Source: Sphingobacterium lactis
Lineage (GTDB): Bacteria; Bacteroidota; Bacteroidia; Sphingobacteriales; Sphingobacteriaceae
Direction of reading: 5' to 3'
Assembly: GCF_011046555.1 (NCBI RefSeq)
Contig: NZ_CP049246.1
Location: 3,658,001-3,722,000 of the forward strand
Length of the DNA: 64,000 nucleotides
Part shown: piece after piece, positions 17,920 through 26,368 of the stretch
Layout: each line of letters starts with the position of its first letter
Numbering within the stretch: the first letter of the stretch is position 1
Position numbers and translations under genes: made by a program
Notes under the pieces: generated by a model
Seen by the model: the letters and a program-made list of their open reading frames with translations, nothing else
What the model was told of the DNA's origin: nothing
Database searches by the model: none

Positions 17920-19026
17920 TTAATTTTTTAAGGTTTTCGTTAAAAAATCTTCCAATTGCTTTCCCCTGAGGTTTTTAGCCAAGATTACCCCGTTCTCATC
18001 CAGCAGATAGGAAGCCGGTATTCCCTTTATGGAATAATCGATGATTAACGGCGAACTCCAAGCCTGCAGATCCGAGATATTCGTCCAGGTCAATTTGTCG
18101 TCCTGAATGGCCCGCATCCACGAACCCGGGTTATTATCCAAAGAAACACCCAACACGGTAAAGTTCTTGTCCTTATTGGCATTATAGAGCCTAACGATGT
18201 TCGGATTCTCCTCCCGGCATGGCATACACCAGGATGCCCAAAAATCGACCAGAACAACCTTGCCCTTAAAATCGGACAGCTTTACAGTTTTATTGTCCGG
18301 CGTATAGGCCGTAATTTCCGGAGCTTTCTGCCCTACGGCCAGCTTCCGCAACTTGTCCACTTCGGTCTTAAATTCGGTCACAAAGCGGTTGTTCGGAAAC
18401 TCATCCTTGATCTTGTCCGCATAGGCGATCAATTCAGGCTCGGCCATTTCCGGATCCAAGGTGCTCATGATATAGAACCCCGACAGGTCCGCATTGGCAT
18501 TCGAAAAATCCACCGCTTCTTTTACGTAGTGCTTAAAGAACGGAGCAAATTCCATCAGCATCTGTGACCGCAGGTTCTGGATTCCATTGGCATCCATATC
18601 GGTCGTCGCTTTTGTAAACTGCTGTTGCAGGCTGTCGCGCACGAAATCGATCCGCGCCTTTTTGGGTGCGAAGGATTGCAGCTTCGTCGAAAGCTCCGAA
18701 TTCTTCACTTCATAGGTTTCAGGTTGCTGCAGGTCCACATTGAACTCAACTTCCTTACCCGGCTCCAAGATGACAGGATACCTGTTCTTGCCCACGGCAA
18801 TGGTCAACAGCCGTTCCTGCGTGGCAGGACGCTCAAACTTGAACCTATTCCCATCCGCGATAAAAGTAGAGTCCAACTTGGTCTCCCCTTCATAGAAACT
18901 CACCACCTTCACATTGCCCGGATTATGGATTACCCCTCCAACCTGAATACTGTCAGCATTGGAACATGAGCTAAACCCAAGACCTATCAAACTACATATA
19001 CCAAATGGAATGGCAAACTTTTTCAT
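17920..19026 (-). CDS. TlpA-like thioredoxin lipoprotein with DUF4369 N-terminus
   Basis: A 368-residue lipoprotein (signal ending GLGFSSC). The N-terminal ~110 residues resemble DUF4369 (GGVIHNPGNVKVVSFYEGETKLDS). A helical middle leads to a thioredoxin-fold domain (about 235-368) with KVVLVDFWASWCMPCREENP: the WCMPC active site marks a periplasmic thiol-disulphide reductase of the TlpA/ResA group, which reduces disulphides for cytochrome c maturation or other exported proteins. The cis-Pro loop KGIPASYLLDENG is present. It lies 19 bases after alaS and is probably co-transcribed with it. Confidence 0.93.
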   Translation of the reverse strand: MKKFAIPFGICSLIGLGFSSCSNADSIQVGGVIHNPGNVKVVSFYEGETKLDSTFIADGNRFKFERPATQERLLTIAVGKNRYPVILEPGKEVEFNVDLQQPETYEVKNSELSTKLQSFAPKKARIDFVRDSLQQQFTKATTDMDANGIQNLRSQMLMEFAPFFKHYVKEAVDFSNANADLSGFYIMSTLDPEMAEPELIAYADKIKDEFPNNRFVTEFKTEVDKLRKLAVGQKAPEITAYTPDNKTVKLSDFKGKVVLVDFWASWCMPCREENPNIVRLYNANKDKNFTVLGVSLDNNPGSWMRAIQDDKLTWTNISDLQAWSSPLIIDYSIKGIPASYLLDENGVILAKNLRGKQLEDFLTKTLKN

Positions 19027-19045
19027 GCGTACTCCTTATTAAAAC

Positions 19046-21661
19046 TTATTTTACGTATTCCCTCGATTTTGCAATGGCGCGCTCCAGACCAGATGCATCT
19101 TTACCCCCTGCGGTTGCAAAGAATGGCTGTCCGCCGCCACCACCCTGGATTTCTTTCGCCAATTCCCGGATGATATTCCCCGCATGGAAACCGCGCTCCT
19201 TCGCCAGCTCATCTGAAATCATCACCGTCAAGTTCGGTTTTCCATCGATATCTGCACCTAAAACAAGGAACAGGTTATTGATGGCACCTTTCAGTGTGTA
19301 GGCCAAAGTCTTCACCGCATCCGCACTCGGCAGGTCAACGACCGTAGCGATATAATTGATGTCGCCAATCTTTTCCAGCTTGCGCTCCAGGTCATCCTTA
19401 AGACCCTGCGATTTCTCCTTGATGTAATTGTCGATTTCCTTCCGAAGTGCACTGTTATCATCGATAACTTTCGATAGCGCGGACACGAAATCTTTCGGAT
19501 TGTTCAAGATACCTTTCAAGTTGTCCAACAATTCGAAGTGCTCCCGGATCACCTGCTCAGAGCGGGTTCCCGTAATGGCCTCAATCCGACGGACACCGGC
19601 AGCAACGGCCGACTCCGACATGATCTTGAAGAAGCCGATCTGGCCAGTCGCACGAACGTGCGTACCGCCACATAGCTCCTTGGAATATCGATCATCAAAT
19701 GTGATCACGCGAACATGATCACCATATTTTTCACCGAAAAGTGCTGTTACACCCGATTCGATCGCTTGTTGGTAAGGCACATTCCGTTCTTCCTTCAATG
19801 GAATGTCCTCGCGGATCTTCGCATTGACGATATCCTCGATCTGTTTCAGTTCCTCATAGCTTACTTTGGAGAAATGGGAGAAGTCAAAACGCAGGACATC
19901 TGCAGATACCAAGGAACCTTTTTGGTTCACATGGTCGCCAAGCACCTGTTTCAGTGCGGCATGCAACAAATGGGTTGCCGAGTGATTCGCTTCCGTATCC
20001 TTACGCTTCTCCACATTCACGACCGCTTCAAAATCGCCAGTCAATATGGACGGCAATTGATTCACGAAATGCACGAATAAGCCATTTTCCTTTTTCGTAT
20101 CGACAATGCTGATCTTTTCGTTACTGTCCAGGTTGTGCAGATAGCCGGTATCACCGACCTGACCACCACCTTCAGCATAGAACGGTGTTTCAGAAAGAAC
20201 CAATTGGTACTGATCCTTACCCTTTGCCGAAACTTTTCTATATTTTATGATTTCCGTATGTGCCTTTAGGCTATCGTAGCCCACAAACGTACTTTCTGAA
20301 TCTTCATTCACCAACACCCAATCGCCGGTATCAATAGCTGTTGCGGCTCTGGAACGTTCCTTCTGTGCCAACAGTGCTTGCTGGAACCCATTCATGTCCA
20401 CTGACAATCCTTGCTCGCGGGCAAGCAGTTCCGTTAGGTCAATTGGGAAACCATACGTATCGAAAAGCTCAAAGGCGAAATCCCCTTCAATGACCTGGTG
20501 ATCAACAGCGTAAGATTCAAAACGCTGAATACCCTGTGTTAGGGTACGCAGGAATGAAACTTCTTCCTCCAGGATTACTTTTTCCACGAAATCCTGTTGT
20601 TGGTACAATTCATCGAACACACCCTTGAACTGCTCGGCCAACACCGGCACCAATTCATGAATGAATGGCGACTTGAAGTTCAAGAAGGTGTACGCGTAAC
20701 GAACGGCGCGACGAAGGATCCGACGGATCACATAACCGGCCTTGTTGTTGGATGGCAATTGGCCATCTGCAATGGCAAAACTTACCGCACGGATATGGTC
20801 GGATAGCACACGCATGGCGATATCCGTCTTTTCATCCGCACCATATTGGATGCCTGATTTCTGTGCGATAAATTGGATGAGTGGCTGGAATACATCCGTA
20901 TCGTAGTTGGATGATTTGCCCTGGATCGCGCGCACCAAGCGCTCGAAGCCCATCCCGGTATCGATATGTTTTGCTGGAAGGGAAACCAAGCTGCCGTCCT
21001 TCAATCTGTTGAACTGCATAAAGACCAGGTTCCAGATTTCAATGACCTGCGGGTCATCCATATTGACCAAGTCCTGCCCGCGCACTTCCTGGCGCTCCGC
21101 ATCGGAACGCATGTCGTAATGGATTTCCGAACATGGACCACATGGACCGATCTCGCCCATCTCCCAGAAATTATCTTTTTTATTCCCCAGTAGAATACGG
21201 TCCTCCGGAACAAGCGCTTTCCAAAGATCGAAAGCTTCCAGATCCTGTTGCAACCCTTCGGTGGCATCGCCCTCGAAGATGGTGACATACAAACGGTCCT
21301 TATCCAGCTTCAAGACCTCGGTCAAGAGCTCCCAAGCCCAGTTGATGGCATCTTTCTTGAAATAATCCCCAAAGGACCAGTTCCCCAACATTTCGAACAA
21401 AGTGTGGTGATAGGTATCTATCCCTACTTCCTCCAAATCGTTATGTTTACCGGAAACACGCAGACAGCGTTGGGTATCGGCAACACGCGGATATTTCACG
21501 GCGGCCTCCCCAAGGAATAATTCCTTGAATTGGTTCATGCCTGCATTGGTGAACATCAATGTCGGATCGTTCTTTACCACAACCGGAGCCGAGGGAACAA
21601 TCTGATGTCCCTTGCTCTTGAAAAAATCTAAAAAGGCTTGACGTATATCTCTACTAGTCAT
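19046..21661 (-). CDS. alaS: Alanyl-tRNA synthetase
   Basis: Charges tRNA-Ala with alanine. All 871 residues are in the family range. Class II catalytic domain: FLDFFKSKGH, PTLMFTNAGMNQF, RCLRVSGKHNDLEEVG, and GMGFERL. The editing domain holds the zinc-type NHSATHLLHAAL and CGGTH motifs that clear mischarged Ser/Gly. A C-terminal C-Ala domain follows, ending with the GGGGGQPFFATAGGKD loop. It is followed after 19 bases by the TlpA-like gene. Divergent from the universal stress genes, with which it shares a ~135-base regulatory region. Confidence 0.98.
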   Translation of the reverse strand: MTSRDIRQAFLDFFKSKGHQIVPSAPVVVKNDPTLMFTNAGMNQFKELFLGEAAVKYPRVADTQRCLRVSGKHNDLEEVGIDTYHHTLFEMLGNWSFGDYFKKDAINWAWELLTEVLKLDKDRLYVTIFEGDATEGLQQDLEAFDLWKALVPEDRILLGNKKDNFWEMGEIGPCGPCSEIHYDMRSDAERQEVRGQDLVNMDDPQVIEIWNLVFMQFNRLKDGSLVSLPAKHIDTGMGFERLVRAIQGKSSNYDTDVFQPLIQFIAQKSGIQYGADEKTDIAMRVLSDHIRAVSFAIADGQLPSNNKAGYVIRRILRRAVRYAYTFLNFKSPFIHELVPVLAEQFKGVFDELYQQQDFVEKVILEEEVSFLRTLTQGIQRFESYAVDHQVIEGDFAFELFDTYGFPIDLTELLAREQGLSVDMNGFQQALLAQKERSRAATAIDTGDWVLVNEDSESTFVGYDSLKAHTEIIKYRKVSAKGKDQYQLVLSETPFYAEGGGQVGDTGYLHNLDSNEKISIVDTKKENGLFVHFVNQLPSILTGDFEAVVNVEKRKDTEANHSATHLLHAALKQVLGDHVNQKGSLVSADVLRFDFSHFSKVSYEELKQIEDIVNAKIREDIPLKEERNVPYQQAIESGVTALFGEKYGDHVRVITFDDRYSKELCGGTHVRATGQIGFFKIMSESAVAAGVRRIEAITGTRSEQVIREHFELLDNLKGILNNPKDFVSALSKVIDDNSALRKEIDNYIKEKSQGLKDDLERKLEKIGDINYIATVVDLPSADAVKTLAYTLKGAINNLFLVLGADIDGKPNLTVMISDELAKERGFHAGNIIRELAKEIQGGGGGQPFFATAGGKDASGLERAIAKSREYVK

Positions 21662-21684
21662 TTATTTCTCTGCTAATTTAACCG

Positions 21685-21692
21685 CAAACTTA
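21685..21692 (-). promoter_or_regulatory. Putative -7 element of alaS
   Basis: The minus strand reads TAAGTTTG, matching the Bacteroidota consensus TAnnTTTG, 24-31 bases before the alaS ATG. No clear TTG is found at the expected -33 spacing, so this is tentative. Confidence 0.45.
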
Positions 21693-21795
21693 CTTAAATT
21701 TGACGACTAAAACTTGGTTAAAATCCAATTTTTGTCATTATGATGCATATTTTTCGTAAATTTATCTTCTTATAAAAACACACGCAAATTAATAC

Positions 21796-22635
21796 ATGAA
21801 GATGACCATCATTGTCCCCACCGACTTTTCCGCAAATGCACGCTATGCGGCAGCCTATGCCTGCCAACTGGCCCAGTCACAAGGACAGCAAATCCATCTG
21901 CTGCACTGCTACACGAGCAGCTCCATTGGAGCCTCCGAGGCAGATAACGACAAGAACCCTACCCTATTGGCGGACGAAAAGATCCAGGAACTGCAGACGC
22001 AGCTGATCCAGCAGTACCCCGACCTCCATATCACTATCGAATGCTCAAGAAGCTTGATCATTGATAAGCTCACCGAGCTTTCCCGTTCGGGCGATTACCA
22101 GCTGATTGTGATGGGTGCTTCCGGAGATAGCCAATCCAAGCCGCTCTACTGGGGGAGCACGACCGTGGCCGTATCGGCCAAGTCCGAGATCCCGGTCATA
22201 GTCATTCCAAATCAGGAGACACCGTTCAGCAACGCCAAAGCTGCGCTATTGACAAACTTCAAGCCCGAGGAACTCGATACGCTGAAGGAATTTCAGCAGT
22301 TGGTCGGCACACCGGCACAGCTCAACTTGATCCACGTGTACAAGGAGAATCAGAACGGCCACAATGTTATGGAAACCCTGGATACTTGGGCATACAACAT
22401 CCGCGAAATGGGTACCATCCTGGATATCCAACCGATCGTTGAACCAATCCAAAAGGAAGATGAGGCTTTGGATACCGTTCCGGAAGTGGTCAGCAAGATC
22501 ATTACCGACGCCAATCCGGATATTATCCTGATCACGCCGAGCAGAAAGTCATTCTTCGAACGCTTATTCGTTGGTTCGGTTTCCAAAGCCATCGCCTTGG
22601 AACTTACCAGACCCGCATTCTTTGATAAAATTTAA
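21796..22635 (+). CDS. Universal stress protein, tandem UspA
   Basis: A 279-residue cytoplasmic protein with two UspA-like halves. The first (1-140) has IIVPTDFSANARYAAAYA, the nucleotide-binding-like GASGDSQSKPLYWGSTTVAVS and PVIVIP. The second half is more divergent (ALLTNFKPEELDTL, then LITPSRKSFFERLFVGSVSKAIALE). UspA proteins accumulate in stress or growth arrest and may bind ATP; the G-2x-G-9x-G(S/T) ATP motif is imperfect here. It heads a two-gene operon, with 16 bases before the next usp gene. Confidence 0.9.
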   Translation: MKMTIIVPTDFSANARYAAAYACQLAQSQGQQIHLLHCYTSSSIGASEADNDKNPTLLADEKIQELQTQLIQQYPDLHITIECSRSLIIDKLTELSRSGDYQLIVMGASGDSQSKPLYWGSTTVAVSAKSEIPVIVIPNQETPFSNAKAALLTNFKPEELDTLKEFQQLVGTPAQLNLIHVYKENQNGHNVMETLDTWAYNIREMGTILDIQPIVEPIQKEDEALDTVPEVVSKIITDANPDIILITPSRKSFFERLFVGSVSKAIALELTRPAFFDKI

Positions 22636-22651
22636 ATAATAACCATAAATC

Positions 22652-23506
22652 ATGAGTAAACTACTTATCCCTATAGATTTTTCTGAATTTTCGGAAAATG
22701 CCGTACGCTATGCGGCACAGGTGGCAGCCGATGCCGGACAGGAAATTGATTTAGTCCATGTCTTTTCCAGCCATTCGAACAGCTACCTGAATGCACAGGG
22801 CGATATGCCTCTTACGGACCCGAATGTTCCCGAAGCCGAAGAAAACATGAAAAAAGCAGTGGAATCATTCCAAAAGGAATTTCCATCGGCAACCTTCAAT
22901 CCGATTTTCCGCAATGGAAACCTATATGACGAAATCAAGGAGGTGACAAACGCGACACCGTACGATGCTGTTGTAATGGGTACGAAAGGCGCTTCAGGAC
23001 TGGAAGCGGTATTTATCGGATCCAATACTTACGATACCATCCTGAACACCACAACACCGGTACTTGCCGTCCCTGTAGACTGCACTTCCTATAAACACGA
23101 TACGGTAGGTTTACTCTGCAACTTCAAAGAGGCGGAATTGACGGCCTTACAGCAGGCATTGCCTTTGTTCAAAACAAATTACCGTTTGGTACTGATTCAC
23201 GTGAATACGAACGACAGACCGATCAAAGATATCGATGCGCAATTCAAGGAATGGATCAACAGAATAGAATCCGAAATCGGCATTTCCGATATTTCCTATA
23301 TCATCAAACCACAGACATTATTCATGCGCCAGAAGGAATCCGTGGCACAGGCCATCACTTCTGTCCTATTGGACGAACAGGTGGAAATATTGATTTTAAC
23401 GAAAAGTAAGAAAAGTGTTTTCCGTCAGCTCACAGAATCCAATGTGATCAAAAAAATGGCTTTTGACATCAAAATCCCAACATTTTTTGCCCGTGTCCTG
23501 AAATAG
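22652..23506 (+). CDS. Universal stress protein, tandem UspA
   Basis: A 284-residue paralogue of the preceding gene. First half: LLIPIDFSEFSENAVRYA, VVMGTKGASGLEAVFIGSNTY (better ATP-motif match than its neighbour) and PVLAVP. Second half: GLLCNFKEAELTAL and ILTKSKKSVFRQLTESNVIKKMA. Adjacent tandem usp paralogues suggest paired expression under stress, possibly as a heterodimer (inference). A strong terminator follows 40 bases after the stop. Confidence 0.92.
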   Translation: MSKLLIPIDFSEFSENAVRYAAQVAADAGQEIDLVHVFSSHSNSYLNAQGDMPLTDPNVPEAEENMKKAVESFQKEFPSATFNPIFRNGNLYDEIKEVTNATPYDAVVMGTKGASGLEAVFIGSNTYDTILNTTTPVLAVPVDCTSYKHDTVGLLCNFKEAELTALQQALPLFKTNYRLVLIHVNTNDRPIKDIDAQFKEWINRIESEIGISDISYIIKPQTLFMRQKESVAQAITSVLLDEQVEILILTKSKKSVFRQLTESNVIKKMAFDIKIPTFFARVLK

Positions 23507-23545
23507 TATAGTCAAAACACTACAATTTTAGCTACAAAATACCCT

Positions 23546-23574
23546 ATTGCCAAAACAGCTTCTGTTTTGGCAAT
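23546..23574 (+). terminator. Terminator of the usp operon
   Basis: Perfect 13-base arms ATTGCCAAAACAG / CTGTTTTGGCAAT with a CTT loop, then a T5 run. Confidence 0.93.
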
Positions 23575-23581
23575 ATTTTTG
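23574..23581 (+). promoter_or_regulatory. Putative -7 element of the OmpA-family gene
   Basis: TATTTTTG fits TAnnTTTG and sits 29 bases before the ATG. It is embedded in the T run of the preceding terminator. The nearest upstream TTG is a few bases further than ideal. Confidence 0.4.
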
Positions 23582-23609
23582 CCTTACAGGGGCAAATTGA
23601 TATTATATT

Positions 23610-24938
23610 ATGAAAGCAACTTACTTTAAGAAAGCTAGTGCACTAGCTGTTGCAGTATTACTCTCTTCTGCTACTTTTGCACAAACCAACACAGCAACTG
23701 TTGAAGGAACATCTATCTTAGGCCCAACAACAGATTACAGAACGTGGTCTATCGGTGTTAACGCAGGTGTCCTGAATCAATCGAACATCTTCGGTTTCAA
23801 TAGAGCAGGTTTTGATAAATTGAACCACAACGTAGGTTACAGTGCTTATGTGAAGAAGCAAATCTCTCCATCATTCGGCTTGAAAGCGCAATATATGGGC
23901 GGTAAAGTTGGTGGTGTGAACGAAGATGCATCGGGAACAGAAATTTCTGAATTCGAAACAAAAATGCCTTGGTCCGCAGCATTATCCGGTGAGTTCACCT
24001 TTGCTAACACGAACTGGAGATTCTTCAACAGCATCATTAAGCCTTACTTCGCTTTCGGTATCGGTGCATTGAACTTCGAAACTTCCACTTTCGTAGGCGA
24101 AACCAAAACTACTGCAGAATCACAAACGAAATTGTACGTTCCTGTAGATGCAGGTTTCAAATTCGCTGTGGCTAGAGGCATCAACATCGATCTAGGTTAC
24201 CAATTGAACTGGGCTAACCAAAACTTCGATGGCGTAACTGGCGACCAATACAAAAATGACTTATTCTCGTATGCACACGCAGGTCTTGAGATCGCTTTGG
24301 GTGATGGCAACAAACCTTACCTAGGTAACTCCAACCCAGTTGCGACCATGTCCGCAAAATACGATGAGTTGAAAGCTGAGCGTGATGCTTTGATCGCTTC
24401 CAATGAGCAATTGAAATCTGAGATCTCTACGATCAACGAGAACCTTGCGGATGATGATGGCGACGGTGTTGCTAACAAATTCGACAAGTGTCCTGACACA
24501 CCTGCTGGAACAAAAGTTGACGGTTCAGGATGTCCACTTCCAGAATTGAAGAACGAAACGAAGGTAATCGAGAAAATCGTTGTTACCGAAGAAGATAAGA
24601 AAGTAGTTGATGAGGCGATCAAAAACCTAGAGTTCGACTTGAGCAAAGCGACTATCCGTCCTTCCTCATACGAATCCTTGAATAAAGTTGCTGCTTTATT
24701 GATCGAGAAAAACTTCAGCCTGAAATTAGCTGGTCACACCGATAACACAGGATCATTGCAATTGAACCTACGTTTATCGAAAGAACGTGCGGAATCCGTA
24801 AAAGCATACTTGGTATCCAAAGGTGCTAACGCTTCCCGAATCGAAGCTACAGGTTACGGTCCGAACCAACCTATCGCAACCAACAGCACTGCTGAAGGTC
24901 GCCAACAAAACAGACGTGTAGAGTTCACGCTTTACTAG
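23610..24938 (+). CDS. OmpA-family outer membrane protein
   Basis: A 442-residue major outer-membrane protein. Signal peptide (ending SATFAQ), then an eight-strand-type barrel (about 40-230), a short coiled segment (LKAERDALIASNEQLKSEI), a thrombospondin-3-like calcium repeat (DDDGDGVANKFDKCPDTP) and a C-terminal OmpA domain (330-442) that binds peptidoglycan, with LAGHTDNTGS, LSKERAESVKAYL and NRRVEF. Codon use is biased towards a few codons, as in highly expressed genes. It tethers the outer membrane to the wall. Own promoter and terminator. Confidence 0.96.
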   Translation: MKATYFKKASALAVAVLLSSATFAQTNTATVEGTSILGPTTDYRTWSIGVNAGVLNQSNIFGFNRAGFDKLNHNVGYSAYVKKQISPSFGLKAQYMGGKVGGVNEDASGTEISEFETKMPWSAALSGEFTFANTNWRFFNSIIKPYFAFGIGALNFETSTFVGETKTTAESQTKLYVPVDAGFKFAVARGINIDLGYQLNWANQNFDGVTGDQYKNDLFSYAHAGLEIALGDGNKPYLGNSNPVATMSAKYDELKAERDALIASNEQLKSEISTINENLADDDGDGVANKFDKCPDTPAGTKVDGSGCPLPELKNETKVIEKIVVTEEDKKVVDEAIKNLEFDLSKATIRPSSYESLNKVAALLIEKNFSLKLAGHTDNTGSLQLNLRLSKERAESVKAYLVSKGANASRIEATGYGPNQPIATNSTAEGRQQNRRVEFTLY

Positions 24939-24979
24939 GCTGCAACGTATAGCTTTTTTTACAACCACGCTATATACAG

Positions 24980-25013
24980 AAAGGCTGCTCGAAATTCGAG
25001 CAGCCTTTTTTTT
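24980..25013 (+). terminator. Terminator of the OmpA-family gene
   Basis: Twelve-base arms AAAGGCTGCTCG / CGAGCAGCCTTT with an AAATT loop and a long T run. Confidence 0.95.
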
Positions 25014-25053
25014 GTTTTTTGAAGGGGAATAGAGCTGGGGAAAATTCATCCTT

Positions 25054-25210
25054 TTGAGCACAAGAGATCCACTGCACAAGCCTTCCGCACAACTCTTGCG
25101 CCAGCGTTGTGCTTGAAAAAAGGGGGAGATTATGAATTCGCCCGCTGGCGCAACGTCTTCTGGTGTGGGCTGCGCGGTGGCGGACTTGTGCCAAAAAACA
25201 TGCCGTAGGC
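25054..25210. repeat. Composite foldback repeat, copy A
   Basis: Three modules in order: a dyad GCACAAC...GTTGTGC containing TTGCGCCAGCG (25096-25106); GAATTCGCCCGCTGG whose CGCTGGCGCAA (25143-25153) is the exact reverse complement of that segment; and GCGGTGGCGGACTTGTGCC followed by CATGCCGTAGGCA. The unit recurs twice downstream. No protein in any frame is convincing. Confidence 0.8.
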
Positions 25211-25234
25211 ATAAAAAATATAACGCTGAGCCAT

Positions 25235-25425
25235 ACGCACAACTCTTGCGCCAGCGTTGTGCGGTTGAAATAAGGGAGAGGTTTTGGGAGGGAATGGGCG
25301 CGCTCTGCGCGCCCATTCCCTCCCAAAACCTCTCCTAAACGCGTGAATTCGCCCGCTGGCTCAAGTCTTTTGTAGTGGGCAGTGCGGTGGCGGACTTGTG
25401 CCAAAAACATGCCGTAGGCACAAAA
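25235..25425. repeat. Composite foldback repeat, copy B, with a large hairpin inside
   Basis: Same modules as copy A: TTGCGCCAGC (25246-25255) and its imperfect partner GCTGGCTCAA (25355-25364) enclose a 61-base hairpin, and the GCGGTGGCGGACTTGTGCC/CATGCCGTAGGCA module follows. The result is a nested palindrome. Confidence 0.8.
25275..25335. repeat. Perfect 29-bp inverted repeat with 3-base loop
   Basis: Left arm 25275-25303, loop TCT, right arm 25307-25335; every base pairs. The arm begins GGAGAGGTTTTGGGAGGG and ends GGGCGCGC. There is no T run, so it is not a standard terminator. Confidence 0.95.
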
Positions 25426-25503
25426 GATATAGCGCATAGCCATCCAGCATAGTTTGCGCTTTAACCAGCAATACCAAAACACAATAATTGGCACTCGGGA
25501 TTG

Positions 25504-25584
25504 CGCCATGCAACCCCAGAGGGGTGTAACTATTTTAGCAACACGCACACATATTTGTCAAGCCCCAAGCGGGGTTGCATGGCG
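25504..25584. repeat. 14-bp inverted repeat
   Basis: CGCCATGCAACCCC at 25504-25517 and its exact reverse complement at 25571-25584, separated by 53 bases that contain a second pair of G/C blocks (GAGGGGT and AGCCCC). Confidence 0.85.
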
Positions 25585-25633
25585 TCACAAATTGCGATAG
25601 CTTTGGCGCATCGACTAAAAGGGTGAAGGTTTT

Positions 25634-25745
25634 GAGGCACAAGAGATCCACTGCACAGGCCTACCGCACAACTCTTGCGCCAGCGTGGTGGTTTGCGCGG
25701 TGGACTTGTGCCAAAAACATGCCGAAGGCACATAAAATATCCACT
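25634..25745. repeat. Composite foldback repeat, copy C (internally deleted)
   Basis: Begins with GGCACAAGAGATCCACTGCACA, close to 25057-25079 of copy A, then CTCTTGCGCCAGCG joined almost directly to the GCGCGGTGGACTTGTGCC / CATGCCGAAGGCA module. The middle GAATTC module is missing. Confidence 0.75.
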
Positions 25746-25913
25746 ACCCTTCCCCGAAACCAGCAATAGTCAAAAACCCAAAAACCACCACACCAAACCT
25801 CCACAATAAACGTTTATTGATCATTTTATTCATACATACATAAAAACATATAAACTACTGAAATACAACAATATAAGGCATAAACACAATAAAAATCGCT
25901 TTAATTTTGCCCC

Positions 25914-26034
25914 GACCTTGTTCGACATGAGTCCGTGGTGAGAGCGTACTGAGAGCGAGGTGAGAGCGTGTCTATAGCACGCTCTCACCTCGCATGAACT
26001 CCGCACGCACCTCGCTAGCACCTCGGACAAGGTC
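25914..26034. repeat. Nested palindromic element
   Basis: Outer arms GACCTTGT (25914-25921) and ACAAGGTC (26027-26034) enclose a perfect 16-bp hairpin GCGAGGTGAGAGCGTG / CACGCTCTCACCTCGC (25955-25970 and 25978-25993, loop TCTATAG). Short direct repeats of GAGAGCG lie to the left and CTCGC motifs to the right. Confidence 0.9.
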
Positions 26035-26300
26035 TACATCGCTTCCAGGCGGGATTCAATCCAATATCCCCATTAGGAAAAAGTCAAACAATCAGATGAA
26101 TACATGAAAAGTGAAAAACGCGACTACGTGTTCACGGTATGAAATATACAAGAAAAAACATGGATGATTATGGATTTAGCAAACTGAAAGAAAAGCAACC
26201 GCTTGAGAAGCAGTTGCTTTAAATATAACAAAATGTTTGGTGTTCGGAATTTAATTTGGCTCAGAACCTTTAAAATAAATGTTTAATATTAGGGATTTCA
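26035..26300. other. Rest of the gene-free block
   Basis: AT-rich sequence with no supported gene. At 26186-26220 lies an imperfect hairpin AAAGCAAC-C-GCTT / AAGC-A-GTTGCTTT, possibly a weak terminator. The tail of the permease gene follows. Confidence 0.4.
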
Positions 26301-26308
26301 GCAACTAC

Positions 26309-26350
26309 GAAAAACAGAAGGGGAAGCTTTTTCAGCCTCCCCTTCTGTTT
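26309..26350 (-). terminator. Terminator of the amino acid permease gene
   Basis: Stem AAAACAGAAGGGGA / TCCCCTTCTGTTTT enclosing a smaller GCTTTTTCAGC loop, just past the permease stop, with A and T runs at both ends. Confidence 0.85.
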
Positions 26351-26368
26351 TATGCTTTGCTATATCAA

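Noticed and set aside
24774..25548. Two long overlapping minus-strand ORFs (180 and 192 codons)
   Set aside because: They run through the OmpA gene end, its terminator and the foldback repeats; repeated peptides such as AQRWRKSC come from the DNA repeats. No domain is seen.
25530..26030. Minus-strand ORFs of 78 and 66 codons
   Set aside because: Translations of repeat modules and palindromes; no start context and no family.
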